Shown: positions 1 to 6,876 of the stretch, in pieces
Numbering within the stretch: the first letter of the stretch is position 1
Layout: each line of letters begins with the position of its first letter
Assembly (NCBI GenBank): GCA_005223375.1
Contig: RXOD01005645.1
Coordinates: forward strand, 1-13,056
Length of the DNA: 13,056 nucleotides
Direction of reading: 5' to 3'
Source: Amoebophrya sp. AT5.2
Taxonomy: Eukaryota; Sar; Dinophyceae; Syndiniales; Amoebophryaceae
Position numbers and translations under genes: made by a program
Notes under the pieces: generated by a model
The model's database searches: none
What the model was told of the DNA's origin: nothing
What the model saw: the letters and a program-made list of their open reading frames with translations, nothing else

Positions 1-1822
1 TTGTTCTGCTTGCTCTGTAGCTGAAAGGCGCACCATCTGACCGAATACGAGACCGAATACACGACAAAATATGACACAGAATACGAGACAAGATACAAGA
101 CAGCACAGGCCACCCGCCACGGTCCACATCATACAAAACCATAGCTACCCAACTCCCTACAAGGCTCCCACTACCCCAGGCATGTCCAGGAAAATGGGTT
201 GATCGCCCCCTTAAATCTAGGCCGTACTGCGCCGCGAACAGGTTCAGGTCCCACAGCGCCGGCCGCGTGAAGCGGAACCCAAAATCCAACTCAAAATACG
301 CGCGCGTCAACCGATTCAACGGCAGGTACTCCCACAGCACGCCGCTGAACTCCTTGCCCCAGACGCCCAGCTGGTACTTGATCATGTGCCGCGGGTGCTT
401 GGCGAGGGCGTTCTTCAGGTAGTCCCGCGAGAAGGCCTGCCCGAAGTACTTGTCGTTGCTGTACACGAGAGCGGCGTGCATGGAGTTCTGCTGCTGCTTG
501 ATGATGCCGTACCGCGTGGCGCCAATCCCGCTGCTCGAGGACTCCTCCTCAGCAGAACCGCCTGCTCGACGAAATTTCGCGTCCTCGAGTTCTCTGCCGA
601 GCACTGCCGTGAGCGGCAGCTCCTGCTTCGCGAGAAAGATCACGTCGGCGTCCGGATGGAGCAGATCGCGACACAGGTATTCAAACTGTCTATTTGGCCC
701 TAGTTGTACATCATCTTCCTCTCCGTCGTGGTTTTGGTTTTCCACCTCTTCCCAATCCCACCTGCCGACGTCCAGGTCCTCCTTTTCAGGGACTTCGTCC
801 CGGTGGAGCATCGGCCACAAAGGAGAGTGCGCGAAGGGGAGGCCGCGGCCGGCTTTCTGCGGCGAGATGGCGACACGACGCGGAAAGCCGGCCGCGGCCT
901 CATCAACTCCGAACTCGACGATCGTGCCCTTTGGAACGCGGCTCTCGCCGCTCGCAATGAAGGACGTGGCTGCGGCGTCGCCGGCCGTACTACCTGTGCC
1001 CTCTGCTCCTGAGCCGGCTGCTCCCGTGCCTGAGAATGACAGTAGATTTTCCACTACGCGAAACTGCATCTGCCCGTTCCGCCACAACGTCGTGGCGCGC
1101 TGCGTGCCGTCTTGGTTGATTTTCCGCAGCAGGGACTTCTTCTTGTCAGACTCAGAAGTAGAAGCCGCGCCGTCGTCGAAGTAGATTTTCGTGGTCATGG
1201 CCCTGTCGTTGAGGTCGCCGCGCATCCGGGTGACGTCTCGGTGTACCAGCCAGCGGCGGAACGACTTGCGCAGCTTCCAGTTCTTAATTTCCCCCCTGTG
1301 GACGCCGTAGAAGCTGTCCACGTTCGTGGTTTTGTTCCGCGACAGCGGCGGGTACAGCTGCGTCAGGTTGTTGAACCGCTCCAACTCCACGAAGTAGTGC
1401 ACGTCGAGCACCGGCCGCGGGAAGTTGCTCTTGCACGTCGACATCTCCCGGCCGATGCTCGGCGTGCACCGGGCTGCTTGATGTTCTTCAGGGGAAGTAG
1501 TAGTAGTTGCGCCGTGGAGCGCCAGGTGCTGATACGTGATCTCGTCGGTGAGGATCACGGTTTTGGCCCCCGGGTGGTGCACAGCGAGCGTGTGGAGAGA
1601 GATCGCCAAGTCCCGAATGTTGCGGTGCAATTCCAAGTCCTTCATGTACACGTCGCTGCGCTGCATGCGGAACTCAGTGTCCACGTTCACAGAGAGAAAC
1701 CCGAAGCAGTCGGGACTCGTGTCGAGAGCGCCAATCTTGCGGAGAATGGAGGATGACGGCGTCGCGGCGGCGCATCGCTGAAAAAAGAAGAACCGCAACA
1801 GCAACGCTGAAAACAACAACAT
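1..1822 (-). CDS. Putative secreted/membrane-anchored glycosyltransferase-like protein (3' end beyond window)
   Basis: One reading frame stays open from an ATG at 1822-1820 to the left edge, 607 codons without a stop. The first 20 or so residues (MLLFSALLLRFFFFQRC) form a hydrophobic signal peptide or anchor. Residues 89-94 read VILTDE after a helix-like stretch ending in SLHTLAVHHPGAK, as in the nucleotide-sugar fold of GT-A enzymes. Residues 391-396 read DADVIF, a DxD-type metal/nucleotide-sugar motif, followed by QQQNSMHAALVYSNDKYF. About 300 residues separate the two motifs, far more than usual in GT-A enzymes; the spacer holds a Gly/Ala/Ser-rich stretch (about residues 265-290) and an acidic patch near 375. 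Coding quality falls after about residue 536, where GTAG donors at 174 or 160 could start an intron. The coding frame is well supported. The transferase call is an inference from short motifs, and I do not recognise the family. Confidence 0.72.
   Translation of the reverse strand, partial: MLLFSALLLRFFFFQRCAAATPSSSILRKIGALDTSPDCFGFLSVNVDTEFRMQRSDVYMKDLELHRNIRDLAISLHTLAVHHPGAKTVILTDEITYQHLALHGATTTTSPEEHQAARCTPSIGREMSTCKSNFPRPVLDVHYFVELERFNNLTQLYPPLSRNKTTNVDSFYGVHRGEIKNWKLRKSFRRWLVHRDVTRMRGDLNDRAMTTKIYFDDGAASTSESDKKKSLLRKINQDGTQRATTLWRNGQMQFRVVENLLSFSGTGAAGSGAEGTGSTAGDAAATSFIASGESRVPKGTIVEFGVDEAAAGFPRRVAISPQKAGRGLPFAHSPLWPMLHRDEVPEKEDLDVGRWDWEEVENQNHDGEEDDVQLGPNRQFEYLCRDLLHPDADVIFLAKQELPLTAVLGRELEDAKFRRAGGSAEEESSSSGIGATRYGIIKQQQNSMHAALVYSNDKYFGQAFSRDYLKNALAKHPRHMIKYQLGVWGKEFSGVLWEYLPLNRLTRAYFELDFGFRFTRPALWDLNLFAAQYGLDLRGRSTHFPGHAWGSGSLVGSWVAMVLYDVDRGGWPVLSCILSRILCHILSCIRSRIRSDGAPFSYRASRT
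41..100. repeat. Five imperfect 12-bp tandem repeats
   Basis: Five consecutive units of exactly 12 bp fit a pattern like CCGAATACGAGA, starting at 41, 53, 65, 77 and 89. A weaker sixth unit begins at 101. Read in the frame of the minus-strand gene they give a tetrapeptide repeat of the SRIR/SRIL/SCIL type. They may instead lie in an intron or 3' UTR of that gene. Confidence 0.8.
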
Positions 1823-1856
1823 CTTCGGGGGTTTTGAAACTGAAACGAAGATGTTG
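1817..1856. promoter_or_regulatory. Hairpin overlapping the start codon of the glycosyltransferase-like gene
   Basis: CAACATCTTCG (1817-1827) and CGAAGATGTTG (1846-1856) are perfect 11-bp inverted repeats around an 18-nt loop. On the minus strand the ATG (1822-1820) lies in the 3' arm. A TTTCAG acceptor-like site lies in the loop, 16 nt upstream of the ATG. Splicing or trans-splicing there would remove the 5' arm and free the start codon. The inverted repeat is seen directly; a regulatory role is inferred. Confidence 0.4.
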
Positions 1857-2650
1857 GCGTTGTTCTCCGACCGTATCGTTTTATCAAAGCGAAAGTGATA
1901 TTTTGAAAGCAATACTCTTTTGCAGCGCAAGCACAAGCAGCCGGTAATCGTAATCAGCAGGAGCAAGTATTTACTACGTACAAGTAGTGGGTCTTTCTTG
2001 TTTGGCAGACGCCGACTTCTATGTTGGAAGGAAGAATCAAGGTGATTTAGATGAATTAGAATTCAGTGGTGATTAGACGCCGACACGAACGCGACACGAA
2101 GATACATTCATGAAAAAGATGGCAGAGCGCTGCTGCAAACAAAACGACGAGCTTCGTTCTACCGAAACCGGAAGGAAGAATGACAATGACACATAGGCGC
2201 TAGCACTCACGCTCATGCTCAGTCACGTAGACGCACTTCTAGACGTCCTGAAGAGTAATGCAATATATTAATCCAAGCCATGACAGTACGATCGAAACAA
2301 CACGCCCTGCGTGCTTAGCTGTTCTGTCGGAAGCAAGTTGCCCAAGGAAGTGCGTCCGCGCGGACCCTCGGGCTCAGCAGCAATGAGCTCCCTTGATGCT
2401 TCGGCAGATATCGGCTGGCTTCCAAGTGCGTACAACAGATGAGATGACCATTGAAAATTGTGCGAAAATCGCTACGATCATGAGACGAAGCACATGATTG
2501 CTTGCACTTGCTCCTAGCTCCAGCGACAAGATACTAGATCTAGAACGCGAAGAATCTGTAGTCTCTGCGCCGCATTACGAGCGTGCACCACATGCTGCTC
2601 GAGTATTGATTTCGATGTGTTGCTGTTGGCATCGCGCCCGACAGTCACTC
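1857..2650. other. Gap without a confident gene
   Basis: This lies 5' of the glycosyltransferase-like gene and 3' of the RGG gene. On the plus strand it holds a 28-codon ATG ORF (2110-2196, Lys/Glu/Asn-rich). It also holds coding-like fragments near 2007-2078 and 2518-2640 that I could not join into a gene. AGACGCCGAC (about 2007 and 2077) and GGAAGGAAGAAT (about 2029 and 2170) each occur twice. A plus-strand spliced gene is possible but not supported. Confidence 0.4.
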
Positions 2651-3475
2651 CTACCAAGCCAAAGGCCCAGCCAGTTGCTCGCGCAGGCGCGCCTTTTCCT
2701 CAGGCGTTTCCCAATCCCAGCAGCTCACCGCTTTCAGGTGGTTTTTGTACCCGAGGTGATGGCTGGCGTCGCTGCGGGTATCACCGACATCGCAAGGCTT
2801 CCCGTAATGCTTGCACAAGGCGCACCGTATTGGCGTGGGGTCATTCGGTCTGCCCTTCTGCATGAACCAGGGGCATGCGTCCGGGTCCTTCTTGGCATCG
2901 ATCGCGTCCCCTGGTGCTGAGTTTTTTGCTGGCGCGTCGTCCTTCTTTCGCTCCGCCTCCGGTCGCGATGCCGCCGCCGCCGTCTGCGTCTGTTCCAACT
3001 CCACCAGGATGCGAATCAGCTCGAGCCGGCTGTGCTTCGTGGTGAATTTGCCACCCTTGTCCCTGATCGCCTGCTGCAGCTCGGACTTCGTTCGCTTACT
3101 CTGCTGGAGCTCCTCGATGCGCGCCTGCTGACGCTTCGCCTTCTCTTCCTCTCGCGCTTTTGCCTCCTGCTCCTGCTTTCGCCGCTGTCGCTCTTGGTTC
3201 TCCTGCTCCCGCTGCTGGCGCTTTCTTTCCCGCTCCTCCTCCTCCTGCTCCCGCCGCCGCTTTCGTTCCTGCTCCTCCTGCTCCCGCCGGGCTCGGTCCC
3301 TCTCCCTATCTCGGCCACGCTCGCGGGAGTCGCGCCGGCGGTGGCGCTCGCGTTCGTGGGCGTCGTCGCGGGCTCCTCCTCTGCTATTCCAGCCCCCTCG
3401 CCCGCCAGAGTTCCACCCGCCACGTCCGCCGACGTTCCAGCTACCATTTCCCCCTCGTCCGCCGGCGTTTTGCAT
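2651..3475 (-). CDS. RGG-rich, charged-coil, SAP-like, zinc-finger protein (putative RNA/DNA binding)
   Basis: A complete 274-codon ORF. Residues 1-34 are repeats of GGRGGWNS, a classic RGG box. Residues about 36-125 are an almost uninterrupted Arg/Glu/Gln run with RERDR-type dipeptides and a predicted long charged helix. Residues about 128-165 (including SELQQAIRDKGG and LELIRILVEL) resemble a SAP helix-loop-helix. A Cys/His cluster follows: C201, C218-x2-C221, H239/H240, H246 and C252, similar in spacing to a U1-type C2H2 zinc finger. RGG boxes, RD/RE tracts and U1-type fingers are known from splicing and mRNP proteins, so a nuclear RNA-processing role is plausible but inferred. The ATG lies 22 nt after a TATTTTCAG acceptor, suggesting a 5' UTR intron or a trans-splice site. 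No named orthologue is recognised. Confidence 0.8.
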   Translation of the reverse strand: MQNAGGRGGNGSWNVGGRGGWNSGGRGGWNSRGGARDDAHERERHRRRDSRERGRDRERDRARREQEEQERKRRREQEEEERERKRQQREQENQERQRRKQEQEAKAREEEKAKRQQARIEELQQSKRTKSELQQAIRDKGGKFTTKHSRLELIRILVELEQTQTAAAASRPEAERKKDDAPAKNSAPGDAIDAKKDPDACPWFMQKGRPNDPTPIRCALCKHYGKPCDVGDTRSDASHHLGYKNHLKAVSCWDWETPEEKARLREQLAGPLAW

Positions 3476-3497
3476 TTTGCAGGGGCACTAGCTACCA

Positions 3498-3519
3498 CTG
3501 AAAATATGGAATTGGAATC
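3498..3519 (-). other. Probable 3' splice site upstream of the RGG gene
   Basis: Read on the minus strand, the sequence runs GATTCCAATTCCA, then TATTTTCAG, with the AG at 3499-3498. The 13-mer also occurs just before the acceptor of the intron at 12385-12499. This suggests an exon starting at 3497 with a 22-nt leader before the ATG. The matching 5' splice site was not found; a spliced-leader acceptor would look the same. Confidence 0.4.
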
Positions 3520-4061
3520 GAAAGAAGTCTAGATCTATGTCTTGTATCAGCGAGAATCAATGACAATCCACAACGAATAATTATCACCAAAAAAACAAAA
3601 TATTAACCGCACTAGCTTACGACGAAGATGAAGAGACTCAGCGCTTGGAGTGCTTCTGCTTGCGTTCGTCGGGGAGTCGTCACGGTCACGGAACACCGAC
3701 GGGCGATTTCGTTCGGTGAGTTCATCAGTGAGCTGCTGCGTGCTGAGCTGTCGTCTATCGATTTCGTTCGTGGAAGAATATAAACTTATCTTTCTACCAT
3801 GACTTAAGAAAGTATGCTGTTCCTGCCTTACCGGTAATTGCGATCATCCACGAGAACCAGTTGCACGAGACCTGACCGGTAATTGCGATCATCAACGAGA
3901 ACCACTTGCGATCATCCACAAGAACCAATCGCAGCGATCTGAGAATGAGATTCTCACGGCGCATATGAATTTTGAATTCCTTCACGTATTTTCAGCTTTT
4001 TCACACCTCACCCTCAGGGTAAACAAAATAAGTAAGTACATAGGCAAAGAAACGGACGGTG
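3520..4061. other. Intergenic region upstream of the RGG gene
   Basis: No convincing ORF on either strand. It contains the tandem repeat at 3830-3932 and two copies of GATTTCGTTCG (near 3704 and 3759). The minus-strand ORF at 3985-3794 merely translates the repeat and is not treated as a gene. The region probably carries the promoter or an upstream intron of the RGG gene. Confidence 0.5.
3830..3932. repeat. Direct repeat, 45-bp period, 2.5 copies
   Basis: ACCGGTAATTGCGATCAT begins both copy 1 (3830-3864) and copy 2 (3875-3909). Each 35-bp copy continues with CNACGAGAACCANTTGC, leaving two mismatches. A third, truncated copy begins at GCGATCATCCACAAGAACCA (3908-3927), only 23 bp after its counterpart in copy 2, about half the first period. 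Confidence 0.85.
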
Positions 4062-4377
4062 ACACCATTCCAGATTTCAGCATCCTCATGTCAACTTGCT
4101 ATGTGTAGCAGAGCTGGGTGGCTGTGGGTGTTCCGGTGTAAGGCTGTTCGTGGTTGTAGAAAAGGAAGCAACGACGATGTGGGATGAAGATGAAATGATG
4201 GTTTTTTCGACCGCGGTTTTTATGATTCAGCGTGCCTGCTTCATTGCCAAGATAGCTCTCATACATGAGGCCTCCACTCGAATGATTCTCTTCCCTGATC
4301 CGGCGGGATCATTCCTTCGTACTGGTAATGCTACCTACCTTGCGTTTTTGCTTTATGTTTGTGCGTCCTCAACGTGA
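4062..4377 (+). CDS. Weak candidate exon or small gene
   Basis: A plus-strand frame is open from about 4062 (just before a TTTCAG acceptor-like site) to a TGA at 4375-4377. From the first in-frame ATG (4177) it would encode about 66 residues: MWDEDEMMVF, a hydrophobic stretch (FMIQRACFIAKIALI), then AFLLYVCASST at the end. Codon bias is weaker than in the clear genes and no upstream exon was found. The opposite strand has many stops, so this is not a shadow of a minus-strand gene. It would be convergent with the nucleoside hydrolase gene. Its status is uncertain. Confidence 0.25.
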
Positions 4378-4616
4378 AGCCATGCTTACAAATGTATTTG
4401 TTCCTTTTAATCGATCTGCCGGTATCGAAGTGTCAATGTTGATGAACGGAACTGCAACTCCTTCGAAACCATAGTTAACCATGCGCAGCGATGTCGGTAT
4501 AATCCCATGTACTTATTCACGTGTGTCTACCTCCTGTGCTTGTCCGGTCATCGTCATCGGTGAGATGACCCTACGTACTTACTTGTTCGGCAATGCCAAT
4601 ATGATCGACTCCTTGA

Positions 4617-5972
4617 TCATGCACCGCCCGTACCGAACGAGACTTTCGCCGCACCCGCCCGGGCGCCGCGGGCCTGCACCTCCGCTGCGGCACTGGCGCG
4701 GGCAGAGGCATCCGCCCAGCCCTGGCGATCTTTAGTGCAAACTGCCCAGATCGCCCCAGACAATAGCCCCTTCTGCTCTTTTCCGGTAGCCTGCTGCTCC
4801 ATATCCATCGCAATGTGCACGTTCACCGGTCGCTTTTTAACCTCCTCGGGACTCTTCCCGAAACGGATCAGGTCCACGACCGTCTGCCCCGCACACAGCT
4901 CGCTCCCCGTCTCCACATCCACGCGGTGCAACTCGGTACGGAAGGTTGTGGATTTTACCTCTGCGCCGAGGTTCATTTTTCCTTCCGCGGCTAAAACGTA
5001 CAAGAGCGCGATCGGATCGTGCACCGGAAAATTGCCAGTGCGGTTAAAGCTGGCTCGCGAAAACCGCTCTGCGTGTCCCGCAGCCTTCTCCAACAACATT
5101 TTGAAAACGCAGCACTGCGGAACAATTGCGCAAGAATTGGAGGAAGCCTGGAGGAGCGCCTCGATGTCCATCTTGTTCAGCAAGCACAGCCCGGTCGAGG
5201 TCAGATCCAGCGGAATCATCACGGTCTTGGGAATTTTCGGCGCCCACTTCTCAAGGACGATTTTCGCGGCTTCCGGGTCTGCGCCACAGTTGAACTCCAC
5301 GGCCGAGTTCTGGTTCCCGCGACCGACCGCCCCACCCATGAAGCAGAAGCCAGCCAAGTGCTTGCAGACCTCGTCGCCATACAAAGAGAACAGCATCGCG
5401 ACGTTTGTCAGCATCGTGGTGCAAATGAGCCAACAAGACCCCTTCTGCGTTCCCATTATGCCCCTGCGCATCGCCTCAACCGCGTGCAAGTCGTCATCAG
5501 GGCGCTCCTGCAGAGAAGTCGGAGAAGTGTCATGCTCTCCGGCCAGACGTTTGAGTTTGCTCAAGTATTCGCCGAGCCTCTTCCCCGACCCCCACACCGG
5601 CATCGCGTCGCTATCCCAGAGTAGGGCGCGCCTTTCCCGCAGAAGCGGTTTGTCTGCGCCCGCAAAAACCTTGGCGCTCTCATTCGGGTTGCGGGGGAGC
5701 CCCCGCACGTGCATGGTAACATGTAGCATTTCCCGCGCGCGTGTGGTCACTTTCTTGATCGGAAAGTTGCACGAAGCGGTCGAGACGCCGACGAGTTTCG
5801 CCAGGCGCCCCGCGAGAAGCAGTGTGATCCCGTCTCCGGTCCAACCGGGGTCACAGTCATACCAGACGCACAGGTCCTTTCCATCCTTCCCCTTCGTCTT
5901 GCATGGCGGCAACACTACGTACCCGTCCTCCCGGCCATTCTGAATCCGAGGATGATATAACTCGTCGGCCAT
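4617..5972 (-). CDS. Inosine-uridine-preferring nucleoside hydrolase family protein
   Basis: A single-exon ORF of 451 residues. The family hydrolyses the N-glycosidic bond of nucleosides, with Ca2+ held by Asp residues in an N-terminal DxDxGxDD motif. Conserved blocks appear in order: YDCDPG (38-43) and LLLAG; VFAGADKPLLR (102-112); LTNVA (188-192); MGGAVGRGN (212-220); EFN plus DPEAA (226-236); PLDLT (254-258); and VHDPIALLY (317-325), whose H318 and D319 match the catalytic His and metal-binding Asp. Position 43 onward is odd: the motif reads DCDPGWTGDG, so the usual DD pair is broken by an extra residue. The HGxDG segment expected after the GADKPLLR block is replaced by WDSDAMPVWGSG. The 451 residues exceed the usual 310-350 because of an N-terminal extension and an Ala/Arg-rich tail after about 400. 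Family membership is clear; catalytic competence is uncertain. The start is the first ATG; the gene is divergent from the plus-strand gene at 6212. Confidence 0.93.
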   Translation of the reverse strand: MADELYHPRIQNGREDGYVVLPPCKTKGKDGKDLCVWYDCDPGWTGDGITLLLAGRLAKLVGVSTASCNFPIKKVTTRAREMLHVTMHVRGLPRNPNESAKVFAGADKPLLRERRALLWDSDAMPVWGSGKRLGEYLSKLKRLAGEHDTSPTSLQERPDDDLHAVEAMRRGIMGTQKGSCWLICTTMLTNVAMLFSLYGDEVCKHLAGFCFMGGAVGRGNQNSAVEFNCGADPEAAKIVLEKWAPKIPKTVMIPLDLTSTGLCLLNKMDIEALLQASSNSCAIVPQCCVFKMLLEKAAGHAERFSRASFNRTGNFPVHDPIALLYVLAAEGKMNLGAEVKSTTFRTELHRVDVETGSELCAGQTVVDLIRFGKSPEEVKKRPVNVHIAMDMEQQATGKEQKGLLSGAIWAVCTKDRQGWADASARASAAAEVQARGARAGAAKVSFGTGGA

Positions 5973-6211
5973 TTTGAATCAGAAGAGCACGCTGGCTCTC
6001 GGTTATGCCAGCTTCTGTTTGGTTTCTACTTTAACAAGATTCTTGGTACAAGAACTCTGGTATTACTATAGTAGGTACCCTTCCGTTTGATATGTATCGT
6101 TGTGAAATCAATAGCAGCCAGTGAAAATTTCTTTCGGTTCGTTAATCACGGTTACGGTTTTACCTCCTTGACACCCTTCGTCGCAGGAAATTCGTGGTCT
6201 TCCGCTGCCGA
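5973..6211. promoter_or_regulatory. Short divergent intergenic region
   Basis: This separates the minus-strand nucleoside hydrolase start from the putative plus-strand gene at 6212. It is AT-richer than its flanks. From 6087 an alternative plus frame (containing NHGYGFTSLTPFVAG) also looks coding-like and runs to the donor at 6285 in phase 0. It could be an alternative first exon, but no phase-matched acceptor was found. No TATA-like element stands out. Confidence 0.35.
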
Positions 6212-6813
6212 ATGGTACAACAATGGCTGCTCGATCAATGCGTCCGGCTCAGCCTACGAAGCAAAAACATTAACATGTGTTTTGGTAGGGATCAGTTCAC
6301 ACCTACGACGATCGGATCTCGGAAAAAATCGATGCGCTGACATTCATCGGATCGTGAACCACGACGCGTCGGAACGGGTGATTAACTTCGACGCATACAA
6401 CATAACCCGATTCTGTTTTCTTTCGTAGAAGCTCTTTCGCAGAAAATAGCTCGAGAACATCGACGCATTTCAAAAGCAGCAAGCCGCAGCGTCGCACTCC
6501 TGGCGTCAAAGCACGAAACTCAGATTCACCGGCATTCACATCGCGTGTACTATGGTGTTTGTTCGATCAACATTTGTCGCTCGATCCACCTTTGCAAGAC
6601 GAACTGCTGACGCTGAAGAATTGCAGCCACTGCTACAACGTGGGCATACTTACCTTCGAGTTGAAGACTTCAGCCCTGTATGCAAGAACATTCAGCAGAT
6701 TTCGGGTTCCCTGTCGCGCGCGAAGAAGAAAATGCGAGGGGTGCGGCCCGAAATGCAAGGCGAAGAAAAGAAAACGAAAAGCAAAAGGATGCAAAGCTGT
6801 CAAGCATTCATAA
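6212..6813 (+). CDS. Probable two-exon gene, Cys/Lys-rich C-terminus
   Basis: The last exon is well supported: a frame open from 6406 to TAA at 6811-6813, with high-GC third positions through DELLTLKNCSHCYNVG. It ends in CEGCGPKCKAKKRKRK, a CxxCxxxC cluster within a strongly basic tail, plus an NCSHC pair upstream. This suggests a zinc-binding, nucleic-acid or ribosome-associated protein, but I do not recognise it. The 5' part is a model: ATG at 6212 (MVQQWLLDQC), donor GTAGGG at 6285, acceptor TTTCGCAG ending at 6442, phase 1. The two exons total 444 nt (147 aa) with no internal stop. Alternative acceptors at 6428 and 6449 exist but do not fit the phase. The gene is convergent with the large gene ending at 6877, leaving a 63-nt gap. 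Confidence 0.45.
6285..6442 (+). other. Putative intron (GTAGGG...CGCAG, 158 nt)
   Basis: This is a phase-1 intron that joins the 6212 ATG frame to the exon ending at 6813. The polypyrimidine run TTCTGTTTTCTTTCG lies before the acceptor. Two other AGs nearby make the exact acceptor uncertain. Confidence 0.35.
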
Positions 6814-6876
6814 CCGAAGCAGCACTTAAAAAAACTCGTCGTAGTGGTAGAGGTAGTCGTACATCCTACTACTTGC

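Noticed and set aside
450..1756. Plus-strand ORFs of 244 and 214 codons
   Set aside because: They lie opposite the 607-codon glycosyltransferase-like frame and have shadow composition.
3016..3532. Overlapping ORFs of 160 codons (minus) and 166 codons (plus)
   Set aside because: They are alternative readings of the Arg/Glu repeats of the RGG gene. The 274-codon frame has RGG, SAP-like and Cys/His modules and a proper stop.
4735..5943. 402-codon plus-strand ORF
   Set aside because: It lies exactly opposite the nucleoside hydrolase gene and is Ser/Arg/Pro-rich, the expected antisense shadow of GC-biased codons. The minus-strand frame carries all the family motifs.
5967..5976. GCCATTTTG, resembling part of the dinoflagellate spliced leader
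   Set aside because: It is only nine bases, on the strand opposite the gene, and explained by the complement of the nucleoside hydrolase start (CAAAATGGC).
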